Assembly (NCBI GenBank): GCA_916048095.2
Contig: OU696575.1
Coordinates: forward strand, 7,447,001 to 7,511,000
Source: Sacculina carcini
Taxonomy: Eukaryota; Arthropoda; Thecostraca; Sacculinidae
DNA length: 64,000 nt
Direction: 5' to 3'
Below, piece by piece: positions 1 to 10,063 of the stretch (its first letter is position 1; each line of letters begins with the position of its first letter). The position numbers were made by a program, and so were the translations under genes. Below the pieces are notes generated by a model, which did not search any database, had not been told where the DNA came from, and saw only the letters and a list, made by a program, of their open reading frames with translations.

Positions 1-1065
1 TATCGGGCGATAGTCAGACGGGTGATCGCCCGATTTGCCCTGTTTTGTGATGGGTATCACGATTGCCCGTCGCCAGGAGGCTGGAAACTGTCCACCATTC
101 CACAGATCATTGAAGACCTGCAGCAAAGTGGACAGCACTGCGGGCGACAGACGTTTCAGCATGAGGTTGTGAACCTCATCAGGGCCTTCAGCCACATCGC
201 GAAGCGATCGCAAGGCTGTTCTCAGCTCAGATGCTGAAAAATCGCTGTTGATTGGCAGCTGACAGTTGGTGGAGAAATCAACGGGTGATCTCTCGCACTG
301 CTGTTTGATCGCCGCTAAATCAGGGTCGTCTACGTTTACACGACAGCGCTCCGCTAAATATCGGCCAATTTCGTCAGCAACATGCTCCGGATCTATCACG
401 TCCACGCCACTGATCTTCAGAGAAGGCAGTGGAGTGGGACGGTACTTCCCAGAGATGCGCTTTATACGGTCCCATATGGTGGATATAGGACAATGCCGAT
501 TAATGCTGGACACATAGGACACCCACGAGGCCCGCTTCGCCTCGCGAAAGGTCCATCGAGCCTGTGCGCGAGCGTGGCGAAAGCAAAGCATGTTTGCCAC
601 CGTGCTGTTGCGCCGGAAGCGACCCCAGCAACGACGTCGCTCTCGCAACGCCGCAGAACACGCGTCTGTCCACCAAGGGACAGGACGCCGCCGGGGACGC
701 GATGCCGTACGCGGAATGCTCTGTTTGGCACAGGTGACAATGGCCTCAGTAAAATCTTCGACGCTGGGTCGAAGTGTGGGGTTGCCCAGCCAGCACCGAA
801 GCGCAACCACCTGCAAATCTGACTGAATATGCAGGCGGCGACAGGGTACACTGGTGCGAACAGCCAGCATAACCCCGCCGTGGGCTATAGTCGAGCTGGG
901 ATTATCATATCTAAAATCATTAAAATCCTGAATACTAAAATACGAAGAATTTAAAAGCTTAGTCTCCTGTATTGCTAAAATCGATGATTGTCGGGAGTGT
1001 AAAATATGCAGTAAATCATTAAAATTCGGTGTAATACCTCTAATATTCCATTGTAAAATGGACAT
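1..1065 (-). pseudogene. I-element ORF2, 5' part: endonuclease start fused to the EN-RT linker
   Basis: The ATG at 1065 opens MSILQWNIRGI, the usual start of an APE-type endonuclease that nicks target DNA. The reading continues to about RCWLG (near 788) and then jumps in frame to NPTLRPS, which in copies B and E lies more than 100 residues further on. The deletion removes the catalytic centre, including the GDFNAH and GSDHFPI blocks present in copy B. From there to position 1 the frame stays open through PVPWWTDAC and RAIVIPIT, just before the RT core. With no working endonuclease this copy could not move by itself. Confidence 0.8.
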
Positions 1066-1150
1066 AAAAATAAATATAATAGAATAAAATACAGATAAAT
1101 ACTCCCGTTAAAAAAGCACATATACACTAACAACCAGGCTGCACAGGTAC

Positions 1151-2788
1151 CTAATCGCATCGCTTGGCCGATCGTCCTCTCTCCGCGTCAGGTGGGGACC
1201 CACTTGGAGAGGCCGAGAGCTTCCGCTTAGAGGAACTCTCCACCTCCATGGCAGTGGTGGGAGTCGCCCCGTCGTGTGCGGAAGGCGGTGCGCGAGCAAC
1301 CGCCGAGCGCGGAGATGCAGGGACCGCGCTCGCTTTGTGACCGGGAGATGCTCGCCGGTCACTCCTCGGCGAGGCTGACTTGACCGAACGGCGGCTCTTG
1401 TGCTGAACCACCGTCCAGTCTCCGGATTTCCTCCGGCTCGGAGACGACCGCTCTGCTGGCTTGGAAGCCTGCTGAGCGGCCGGTTTTTTGCCGCCCTGAC
1501 TAACCGGCATCGCTGCCGATTTGCCATCACGGTTCATCGGCCGGTTGACCGGCCGATCGGCGACCTGCTGGGGTCGCCGCTCAGCAGCCTTTTCAGGCTG
1601 CTGGGGAGCGGCCGCCTTGGGCCGCTGGGTTGCGGCCGTCTGAGGCCGCTGGGTCGCGGACGCCTGGGACCGCTGGGGTGCGGCCGTTGGCGACCGCGAC
1701 ACGGCAGCCTCCTCAGGCCGCCGATCAACCGGTGTTGGTTAATGCTCATGTTTGTCACCCTCAGGTACGACCAGCTTCAAGCCCATTCGTCCCGCCAGCT
1801 TCAAGAAGTCTCCCACAGTCAGCTTCTCCAGAAACGAGTCGACAGACTGTGGAGGCTGAGCCGACTTCGTGACGACGCCGACAAAGGACGGGCCTGATGG
1901 ATGCGAGCTGCGATATACAGCACGCGCCTCGCCGAAACTGCAGCGCTGGGCAGCGCGGATAGCCAAAATTTATTTTTCTTTCAGCCATTCCGGGCAGTCA
2001 CGCGACGAGGACGCATGACCGCTGCTCCTGCAATTGACGCAGAAATATTCATTGTCGCAATCAGCAGCGGTGTGCCGTTCGGATGAGCAGCGTCCGCAGA
2101 TCTCAGCACGGTTGCAGCGGGAGCTCGTATGCCCGAAACGTTGGCACCTGTAACATCGCATTGGGTTGGGTACGTAGGGGCGGACACGGATACGCTGACG
2201 GATGTCACCGATCTTGATGTCGTCCGGCAGAACAGCACCGTCAAACGTGAGGAAGAAAGAGTGCGTTGGCACCTCGCTACACTCACGCCGTCGGACGATG
2301 CGCTCCACGCGGATGACACCCTGTGATGCCAATCCGTCGCAAATCTCATCATCATCGACGCCCTCTAGCGCACGACAGAACAGAACACCTCTGGCGTGGT
2401 TCATTGTCGAGTGCGCACACACCGAGATGGGGGTGCTCACCCAACGCTTATTTTCGCCCGTACCTACGCGATAACGGAACGTAGTTGCCTTTATCGCGCG
2501 GGTTGCTGCCGTCTCAGTGCCGTATTTAACCATCAACGATCCATCACGTTGTCTGTTGGTCTCGACAGGCACGTCGCCAATGTTTTTGAAACCGTCCATG
2601 CGACGGAACGGGTTCAATGAAGACAGTTTTATTTTCTCATCGGTGCTGGCAAACACCAACACCATCGGAGTCGGAGCAACACGAGTGTCGTCCTGGTCGT
2701 GTCTCAATGTACGACCACCTTTCGGCGGCCGTGGCCGATCGCCCGATGGACGACCAGCAGTTGGGGTGGTTGTAGGTTTTGAAGCCAT
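1151..2788 (-). pseudogene. I-element ORF1 (gag-like, three CCHC knuckles), two nonsense codons
   Basis: ORF1 proteins bind element RNA and form the ribonucleoprotein. The ATG at 2788 begins MASKPTTTP. Around 2000-2170 lie three zinc knuckles in a row, CYRCQRFGHTSSRC, CGRCSSERHTAADC and a looser C-x2-C-x4-H-x6-C. A basic Ala/Pro/Ser/Gln-rich tail follows and ends KRCD at 1151. Two in-frame stops interrupt it, after the knuckles (about 1967-1970, CPEWLKEK then TAA) and after KHEH (about 1739). Sister copies carry GAA at both places, so each is a single G-to-T change. The tail continues in the same frame after both stops. It lies 85 bases upstream of ORF2. Confidence 0.82.
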
Positions 2789-3474
2789 GAATTGTGTGTT
2801 TGTCTCTGCGCGCACGACCACCCACCTCTGCACGGGGCCCTACTGGGGGGACGGGCAGAGCCAGCATGGGATGCCACGCCAGTGGTGGTGCGCGCTGTAC
2901 GGGCACCGAATACCCCTGAGCTCGCTGCGAGCTCCGCCCGGTACGAGTCCGCGGGAGCTACAGCGCCGGGCTCGGACCAGTGACCCCCACCGGTCCATCT
3001 GGACCCGGCAGCTGCAGCTCCACTGCAAACGGCGGACACTGCACCGGGCGGGACCCCCCTCGAGCACCAGGCACCTCACCCTTGACCCTCTTGAGCCCTA
3101 TCCGGCCACCCGTGCCGGCGTCGGACCATTCTCTCCACTGTCGAGGCGCCAAACAGCGGCCCCGTCGGGATTCGACGCGCAGGCCAAAGACGAGTGTTGC
3201 GTCAAGCCACCACTATACCCCGGGCGACGTGACACTCAGCGGCCAGGATCCTGTTTGCCGATCCGACGGGGGAGGGTTTCCAGATGGCCGTTGGCTGCTA
3301 AACAGCTCATCCGCCCTTTGACAGGTGTTGTTTTTCTTCCTGCTAGGTGTCTGGCCACCCTCCTCACTGGCATAAGCCAGTGGGGGGCCGGATTAGTCGC
3401 CGACATTTCGACCATGCGGCTGGTTGTACCGGGTTACATGTTACCAGTAGCAGGCCGAAACCTGACCAGACATG

Positions 3475-3540
3475 TCTGCCTTTAGTCGCCTTTTACGACA
3501 CGCGGCAGCTACGGCGGCAGAATTCTAACCCCCCTACCGC
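3475..3540 (-). ncRNA. Ribozyme-like 5'-terminal RNA module of the I family (copy A)
   Basis: Read on the minus strand from 3540, GCGGUAG (3540-3534) can pair with CUGCCGC (3508-3502). UCUGCC (3521-3516) is an exact complement of GGCAGA (3480-3475). A short hairpin GUCG...CGAC (3499-3485) sits between them and is followed by C-UAAA. This order matches P1, P2, P4 and the J4/2 strand of HDV-like self-cleaving ribozymes, which free the 5' ends of several LINE families. Only 7 bases lie where P3 and its loop should be, so the fold is incomplete by that model. The module recurs at 36485-36547 and 47155-47216. Confidence 0.45.
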
Positions 3541-3561
3541 AGGGGGGCCATCCCACGCGAG

Positions 3562-4026
3562 TTGGGCTCACGGAAACCAACTGAGCTGTACGCGGACTTA
3601 GCGGCCCTATACCCCAATGATACGGATCATGAAATAGTCCGCGAAGCATTTTTGTGTCGGCAGCCTGGGGCCATTCAGATGATGTGCAGAGAATGGCTGG
3701 CTTCAAATTCACTGAGCGAAGTTGCTCTCCGCGCCGACCAGCACCAGCGACCACTACAGGTCAGTAGCACCACATCCGCAAACTCGAGCGACACTTCAGC
3801 GCCGATGAGTGGTAGTGCGGGTGTACTGGCAGCAACCAGAGCGTCCAATGCGCTGCAGCCTCAGTCGACTAGGCCACGATTTCCTCAGCAACCTGCAAGT
3901 TCAGTAGACTTTGTAGACCGCTGGTGCCGACTCCATCGACGCTTCGGGCCGGCAGCACGGAGATGCCTAGGCCGATGCACATTCACCTCAGACATGTCGG
4001 GAAACGCCTCGAGCAGCCGGCAGTGA
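3562..4026 (+). pseudogene. Ty3/Gypsy gag C-terminal fragment
   Basis: About 150 residues with an acidic, helical start (YADLAALYPNDTDHEIVREAF) and a Pro/Ser/Thr/Gln-rich linker. Its position directly upstream of a retropepsin, and the overlap with the protease frame, identify it as the end of gag, the structural shell protein. The capsid core is lost upstream. I see no intact zinc knuckle; WCRLHRRFGPAARRC near 3924-3964 may be a degraded one. Confidence 0.55.
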
Positions 4027-4039
4027 CGACCGTGTCCGG

Positions 4040-4403
4040 TTGCAATAGCGATTGTCAACTACTGTATGTGGTTGACACCGAAGGTCGTCGTTTCCTAGTC
4101 GATAGTGGGTCGGAGGTTTCATTGTTGCCTGTGGGTCCTAAGCCTCCTCCACCCTTGCAGTCTCCAACTCTTCGAGCCGCCAACGGGTCATTCATTCCGG
4201 TGTTTGAAGTTCGCCGTGATAATCTAATTGACCTCGGTCTCGGTCGCACATACAAATTTCCGTTTTTGGTCGCTGCAGTGACTACCCCAATACTTGGAGC
4301 CGATTTCCATGGGAATTTGGATTGGTCATTGACTTCAAGAAGAAGGTATTGGTGGACAGCACGACTATCTGTCTACAAATCCAGCTCTTCCGGTGAAGCA
4401 TGA
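4040..4403 (+). pseudogene. Ty3/Gypsy aspartic protease (retropepsin)
   Basis: The residues RRFLVDSGSEVSLLPV carry the DSG active-site motif of retroviral-type aspartic proteases, which act as dimers to mature the Gag-Pol precursor. The partner motif ILGADF lies about 75 residues later (near 4290). A one-base shift near 4320 moves the true frame, so the protein ends early at 4403. The RT begins about 200 bases downstream. Confidence 0.78.
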
Positions 4404-4604
4404 TCATCCCACCGTCGTACACGTCAGCCAAACTCATCCACCACATCGCGACGGCCCTGGGTTTACGGGTGTCCGCAATTCTGAAGAATTCAGAGCGCTC
4501 TGCGCACCACCCTCAAATTTTCCGGCCGTCACCGTCCCGGGTGTGGAACATCGTATTATTACGAAAGGGAATCCGGTATTTGCCCGGCCAAGACGCCCGC
4601 AAAG

Positions 4605-7103
4605 CTCACAGCTGCTAAGCGTGAGCTTGAGCACATGCTGGAACAAGAGATTCTCGTACCATCTTCCTCCGCTTGGTCCAGCCCCATACACCTAGTGGAG
4701 AAAGATGGAGGCAAGTCTTTGCGAATGGTGGGGTGCTACGAGCGTCTCAACGCAATTACAGTGCCAGACCGCTACCCTGTGCCTCATTTGCAAACGTTTG
4801 CTGACAGACTGAACGGCGCCACAATTTTTAGCACAGTGGATCTCGCTCGAGCGTTTGCTCAAATTCCGGTATTTGGACCTGACCAGCAGAAGACCGCCAT
4901 TACCACACCATTTGGCCTCTTTGAGTATCGTCGCATGCCGTTTGGATTGTCAAACGCTGCTCAAACCTTCCAGAGGCTTATGGATACGGTACTTCGTCGC
5001 ATGAACAACGTGTACAGTTATATTGATGACATACTGATTTATTCTCCAGACGCTACACAACATCACAAAGACCTTCAATAATTGTTTCGGCGCCTCCGCT
5101 CGGCAGGTCTTGTTGTGAAACCAGAAAAGTGTTCCTTCGGGCAACCAAGGGTTAAATTTCTGGGATTGGAAGTGTCTGCGTCCGGCATAGAACCGCTTTC
5201 TGAGAAGGTTGCCGATCTGGTCGCCATGCCACCGCCAACTGACGTCGCCGGGTGCAAGCGCTACCTCGGCATGGTGAACCATTTTCACCGCTTCGTTCCC
5301 AGCTTGGCCAAGCTTCTGCAACCTCTGCACGCTGTGTGCAAGAACAAACAGAAAAAATTAGTGTGGGACGAGCCTCAACAACATGCCTTCGAGTCTACCA
5401 AATGTGCACTAGCGAGAGCATCACGTCTTGCTTTTCCTAGCGACAAAGCTCCAACTAAAGTTGCAGCGGATGCATCTGACACGGCGGTGGGCGCTGTCAT
5501 TAAACAGTGGCAACAGGGCACATGGGTTCCCCTCGCGTTTCATTCCCGAATGCTTCAGGGTTCTCAATTGCGCTGGAGCACCGGAGACAAAGAGCTGTTT
5601 GCACTCTTCAGTGCCGTGAAACGTTTTCGGCATCTCCTAGAGGGTCGCCCGGGCTTGCAGTTGTGGACGGACCACAAGCCACTGACGCACGCCTTTACCA
5701 GTGTTAGCGAGCGATCACCGCGTGTACATCGACAATTAGCATTTTTGAGCGAGTTTTCTACAGATATTAGACATGTGAGCGGCCTTAATAATGTGGTCCC
5801 GGATTGCTTGAGTCGTCCCACATCGGAGCAACCTCACAAAGTCTCGCATTTGTCGTCATTTGCACTTCACGCCGAACTCCAACAGTGTCTCGACATATCA
5901 CAACTGGAAATCGAACAGCAGAAGTGCGCGGAGGTCGCTGCGCTTGCTTCTTCGCCATCCCTCACCATTGAGCGACGCACATTGGACGGATCGCCAGCAA
6001 GCATACTAGTTGACATTTCTACAGGAGTGGACACACCGTTGGTGCCGCTAGTGATGCAACGCGACATATTCACACAGCTTCATAACATGAGCCATCCAAG
6101 CGCTCGAGCCACTCGTCGCCTCATTTCTGAACGTTTTGTGTTCGCGCGAGTCGCTGCCAAGGTCTCAACGTGGACAAGAACCTGCATGCGTTGTCAACAG
6201 TGCAAAGTTACCCGTCATCAACGGACACCTCTGAAACGTCCTCCACTACCAACAAGTCGATTCGAGAGTCTTCACGTCGATATTGTCGGTCCTCTTCCAG
6301 AAGTAGACGGGTACCGCTATATTTTCACCATAATCGACAGGTTCACTCGTTACCCGGAAGCGGTCCCACTCAACGAGGCTACAGCCGCAACCTGCGCCAA
6401 ATGCCTGTTGGACTGGGTGTCTCGTTTCGGCATGTGTTTGTCGATTACTTCGGATCGTGGTCGACAATTTGTGTCCGATCTATGGAAAGAGCTATGGACC
6501 CTTCTTGGTGTGCAGATTAGAACGACGTGCTCCTACATGCCCCAACAAAACGGCCTCATTGAGCGCATTCATCGACAGCTCAAGGCGTCGTTGACAGACG
6601 CCGTCTGCGATAAAGTCAACTGGCCGTCGGCACTTCCGGTCGTGTTGATGGGCATGCGTTCGTCGCTGAAGCCAGACATCGGTGCATCACCAAGCGAGCT
6701 GGCCTTGGGTGAAAAGATGCGGCCGCCAAGCCAGTTTTTTACAGGCATTCACGCATTCCCGACAAGCGAAACGGCTCGTCGCTTGGTACAGTCGTTTGCT
6801 GATCTGAAGCCTGTACCGACACCGTGGCACCGTAGCGGAACGGAAAAACCATTCGTGTCTCCTTCCTTGAACAAGGCCTCCCACGTCTTCGTCCGGGTCG
6901 ACGGTCACAGGACCCCGTTGACACCACCTTACCAGGGTCCCTACGCCGTGTTGCAGCGTGACGACAAGGCATTCACGATAGACAATCGTGGTAAACCAGA
7001 CGTCGTGGCCATCGACAGACTCAAGCCGGCACATCTGGAAAGAGCCGAACAAGATCCGCCAGGTGATGTTGTCAACTCACCGCCCGATCGTCCCGCGGTT
7101 TAA
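4605..7103 (+). pseudogene. Ty3/Gypsy reverse transcriptase - RNase H - integrase
   Basis: The RT spans 4635-5270 with LVEKDGG, FSTVDLARAF (motif A) and YSYIDDILIY (catalytic YIDD at about 5019). RNase H follows with VAADASDTAVGAV. The integrase has an HHCC finger (HNMSHPSARATRR ... CMRCQQC) and a DDE core: D in LHVDIVGPL, D in ITSDRGRQF, E in NGLIERIHR. The C-terminal domain ends near DRLKPAHLE. It reads cleanly except for one TAA at 5079-5081 between motifs in the RT, leaving a 673-residue open frame after it. The single lesion over this stretch suggests a fairly recent copy. Confidence 0.88.
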
Positions 7104-7234
7104 ACGTCCACTCCCACGACTGAACCGGCTGATTCAGGTTCGTCTACCGGTGCACAACATCCTGCTCGTATCGTATGGTCTCGGCGCTCCAGACCCGTGC
7201 GACCGCCTCGCCGCTTCTTGCAGTCGGAGCACAG

Positions 7235-7260
7235 CACCTGAGGGGGGCTGTGGCCGGCCT
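7235..7260 (+). promoter_or_regulatory. Polypurine tract and start of 3' LTR (Ty3 element)
   Basis: The purine-rich run CTGAGGGGGG (7239-7247) lies just before TGTGGCC at 7249. In LTR retrotransposons this tract primes plus-strand DNA synthesis at the LTR edge, and LTRs start with TG. The LTR end is not fixed: the sequence runs through a GT-rich stretch (7310-7420) to about 7620. Confidence 0.5.
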
Positions 7261-7620
7261 GAGGTTGAAGACCACTGGCTGCCAGTAATAGCCACTCGTC
7301 TGTATGAGTCATGCGTGTGTATGTATGCAGTTGTATGTTTGTGTGTTGTGTGTCTGTGTGTGGGTGTCAAGTTCACTTGTGTGCATGCATGTAACGGTAT
7401 GTCTGTGTGTTCAGCGTGTTTCATGTCAGCTTTCATTCAGCTCTTCAGCTCATTACCACTAGTTACATTGTTACGAGCCACCAATACACATCGTTTTGTA
7501 CGCGCTGTATTTGGTGCTGCTACAAGTGCTTGATCACACATAGGAACACTGGGAGGATAAAGGAAATACCCCATAAAGTGCTTGTTCCCACCTGGGAACA
7601 CTGGAAGGATCAAGGTTAAG

Positions 7621-7925
7621 TCATTATTGATACTAATAGTGATGTTCATTCAACCCTAGCAAATTAAATTTGCACACACTCCAACAGCGAACGGTTTCCT
7701 AAAACATGCGATAATTAAAAACCGGCAACAATTACATCACCGTTAAACTCAATCGACGAAATTTAACAGTAGCAATGCAGCATTACAGATTCCGATGAAT
7801 TAAACTAGGGCAAAATGTTTGTGTCTGGGACCAAGATTATGACCAGTTTTATTGTTAAATTCGTACACATTCTCTCAATATCGATCACCGCCTCATTGTA
7901 AGCTAAAATAAGGAAACACAAGTAC
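7621..7925. other. Intronic stretch without a recognised gene
   Basis: AT-rich sequence between the Ty3 LTR region and the WDR6 exon; nothing coding is visible. Just before it, at 7584-7599, lies the palindrome GTTCCCACCTGGGAAC. A near copy (GTTCCCATGTGGGAAC) occurs at about 58393, close to another WDR6 exon. Confidence 0.5.
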
Positions 7926-8440
7926 CTGACACAACCATCCGATGCAGCAGCCGCCACAATGCGTGAGTGGCCGGCGGCGTTGACGACGGAGGTTGTGCAG
8001 CTCGCCAGGTGCATGTAGCGCACGTCCGCCGTGTCCCCGTAGAGCGGCTGCGCCATGTCACGTCGCCTCGCCGCCTCATTCGGCTGCTCGGCTAGTCGGT
8101 GCGAATGCTGGCACGTCAGGCGCCGGCCCATGAGGCACACACGCCACAACACCGCCTGACCACGACCGCCGGCAGAAACCAGCTCAATAATCCCTGGTTC
8201 TTGATCACCGCCGGCACCCCCGCCGCTTATACAGTCAGCCATCGTTGCCGGGAGTGTACACAGAGCACGTGCGCTACTGATGTGAGCGCGGGTCGTGTGC
8301 ACACAGCGCAAGCGTAGACGACCACGACTGCACTGGTCCACGGACACCAATCGTACTGTGGCATCCTCACCACTGACCGCCAACAAACCAGAAGACGACA
8401 CATGCACGGCGCTCATTACACTGCCCGATATACAGCCAAC
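7926..8440 (-). CDS. WDR6: WDR6 homologue, C-terminal WD-repeat exon (last readable exon)
   Basis: WDR6 (yeast Trm734/Rtt10) is a cytosolic WD40 scaffold that directs FTSJ1/Trm7 to methylate the 2'-O of tRNA wobble base 34. This 515-base exon starts after TTTCGTAG (phase 0) and ends at AG/GTACTT, leaving two bases of a codon. It encodes about 171 residues. The blocks LLAVSGEDATVRLV, ELVSAGGRGQAVLWRV, VRYMHLAS and AAAASDGCVR match, in order, the conserved region of WDR6 proteins that holds SAGGR, TRYMSLA and AAACSDGAVR. An Arg-rich loop between them is lineage-specific. The next exon must lie left of the window. No stop or frameshift is seen. Confidence 0.87.
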
Positions 8441-8715
8441 CTACGAAAGACACAAACAGGCACATTGAAATTGAAATTGTATTGAAAATTCACATACAAG
8501 CATACACTTTTCATGTGCATTGTAGCTGTTCCGCCGACCGCCTTCTGCAGCCACAAGCGCAGCCAGTTGCCCCCCGTGCGACGTGCTGATACAACTGACC
8601 CCCACCGCCCAGAACACTCAAAATCAAATACAAGTGTATTGCGCGTTGCATGGAGAACGGGCGATATCGGGATTCTCTACCGCTATAAAAATTCACGTAC
8701 TACCTGTCACACAAC
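8441..8715. other. Short intron stretch between WDR6 exon and Pao fragment
   Basis: No gene. The segment around 8578-8640 (GTGCGAC ... CAACTGACCCCCACCGCCC) resembles 9766-9810 inside the BEL/Pao LTR, so it may be a worn LTR piece of a related element. I could not delimit it. Confidence 0.3.
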
Positions 8716-9575
8716 ATGTACGCCATGTTGAGCCGACTGTATGAAGTAAAGAAGTGTCTACAGTCAAACAAGGAAAATTTCAAAAACTATGAGTACTATA
8801 TGCGAGATTATTGCAAACGGACATGCAGAACAGGTGCCACCCGACCATGTAAATTGTTCGAATCGTTGGTATGTGCCGCACCACGGCATCAATCATGACG
8901 GCGGAACGCGCAAGTTTCGCGTGGTGTTCGACTGCAGTGCGACCCACCGAGGGAAATTGGTGAATCAACATCTGATACAGGGTCCTGATATGACCAACAA
9001 CTTGACTGATTTGTTGAGTCGCTTCAGAAAGGAAGCAGTGGCCGTGGCATGCGATGTTGAGAATATGTTCTTCCTGATAGAAGCAGTTTCAGAATATCGG
9101 AAATTCATAAGGTTCTTATGGTGGAAGAACTCGGACCTAGACAATGAGCCGACCGACTACCAGATGACAGTATACCTCTTTGGTGCTTTGTCGCCGCCTA
9201 GCGTCGCCAATTTTGTGTTGAAGGCGGCCGCTACTGCGGGGGCAAATTTACACAATTCTGAAGCGGAAAAGTTCGTGAAGGACGATTTCTACGTGGACGG
9301 CTTAAAATATGTGGCAAATGTCGGTGAGGCCCTTAATCTTGTAAGAGAAAGTGGAGCCTTGTGCGTTCAGTCGGGCTTCAAGCTCCATAAGTTTGTCTCT
9401 AACTTACCAGAAGTGCTAAATGCAGCACCTGTGTAGGAGCGAGTCCAAAATGTGAAGGATATGAACGGGAGGCCGTGGTGTGTAGAGCGCATGTTGGAGA
9501 CACAACGGGATGTCAAGAACGATGACCTGCGTTTCACTACAAGGCTAAAGGACTGCCGTCTTTTAAGAAGAGGTT
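8716..9575 (+). pseudogene. BEL/Pao polymerase fragment (reverse transcriptase)
   Basis: The frame from 8789 reads WYVPHHGINH ... RVVFDCSA ... QGPDMTNNL ... DVENMF ... RFLWWKN ... VYLFGALSPP, the standard RT order of the BEL/Pao superfamily. The catalytic block reads FYVDGLKYV instead of the usual YVDDGLK, so one of the two catalytic aspartates is gone through loss of a single codon. The fragment stops at 9436 and worn sequence continues to the LTR of the opposite-strand Pao element at 9576. It is a different Pao lineage from that element, which reads FYADDF. Confidence 0.78.
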
Positions 9576-9896
9576 TGTTATCTTCTATCTAGTAAACTTT
9601 CTACACATTCGGTCTTATATACCCGGTAATACTGGTCGGTAAATATTTGATTATTCGGTATAGGTTATTCGGTAGGTGCTAAAATTGTTTGTGTCGACAT
9701 TATATTTATTGTAACTGTCGCCTATCGACAGTTAACACGAGCCACCCTATGCGGATCGGTGCATCGTGCGACTTTTAATTTCAACTGATTCCCACCGCCC
9801 CGAATACACTGAATTTATGAGGAAACGTGGATGTTATGCCCAATGTATTTCCACCAATACACTCCACACAGCATCGTGTTCCTCGCGTTCACAACA
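9576..9896 (-). repeat. 3' LTR of the minus-strand BEL/Pao element
   Basis: Read on the minus strand, the 321 bases begin TGTTGTGAACG and end AGATAACA, giving TGTT...AACA borders. It directly follows a polypurine tract. A TATA box (GGGTATATAAGACC) lies at about 9610-9623, placing the transcription start in the distal part as expected. No matching 5' LTR is seen near 17.4 kb. Confidence 0.72.
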
Positions 9897-9912
9897 TCCT
9901 CCCCTCAGTTTC
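9897..9912 (-). promoter_or_regulatory. Polypurine tract of the BEL/Pao element
   Basis: Minus strand GAAACTGAGGGGAGGA immediately before the LTR start TGTTG. This is the expected primer site for plus-strand synthesis. About 150 bases separate it from the end of the polymerase frame at 10064. Confidence 0.65.
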
Positions 9913-10063
9913 GAGATCGTCGAAACTACACACGAAACACCACGCACAAGGCCAAAAACGTTATGTCCGATACGACACCCCACCACATAACAACGGGAAT
10001 CGAACATCTACCCAACACGGATTAACATAGATACAAGACAATGCAATATATATACACTATACA

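Larger units (their letters stand above)
1..3553 (-). mobile_element. I-clade non-LTR retrotransposon, copy A (3' part cut by window edge)
   Basis: On the minus strand the order is 5' module (3475-3540), 5' leader to 2789, ORF1 (2788-1151), an 85-base spacer, then ORF2 from 1065 running off the left edge. Three CCHC knuckles in ORF1 and an APE endonuclease/RT ORF2 place it in the I/R1/jockey group. RNase H, visible in sister copies B, D and E, narrows this to the I superfamily. The 5' end abuts a Ty3 gag fragment at 3557, so the LINE probably inserted into that element. Homologous copies lie at 12891-16821, 33012-36555, 43027-47226 and 47380-53230. Confidence 0.88.
3557..7620 (+). mobile_element. 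Ty3/Gypsy LTR retrotransposon, 5' truncated
   Basis: Plus-strand gag end, protease, RT, RNase H and integrase follow in Ty3/Gypsy order, then a purine tract and the start of a 3' LTR near 7249. There is no chromodomain after the integrase C-terminus. The 5' LTR and most of gag are missing; the element begins where I copy A ends. Damage is light for this window: frameshifts near 4320 and 4590 and one stop codon at 5079. The right border is uncertain because no second LTR is present for comparison. Confidence 0.85.

Noticed and set aside
462-851. 129-residue minus-strand frame with MYPVAACIFSQ start as a gene
   Set aside because: It is an off-frame reading of I-element ORF2; the proper frame gives the conserved linker.
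2517-3485. 322-residue plus-strand frame over ORF1 and leader of copy A
   Set aside because: It is antisense to the I element and shows no conserved domain; similar antisense frames occur over every GC-rich copy.
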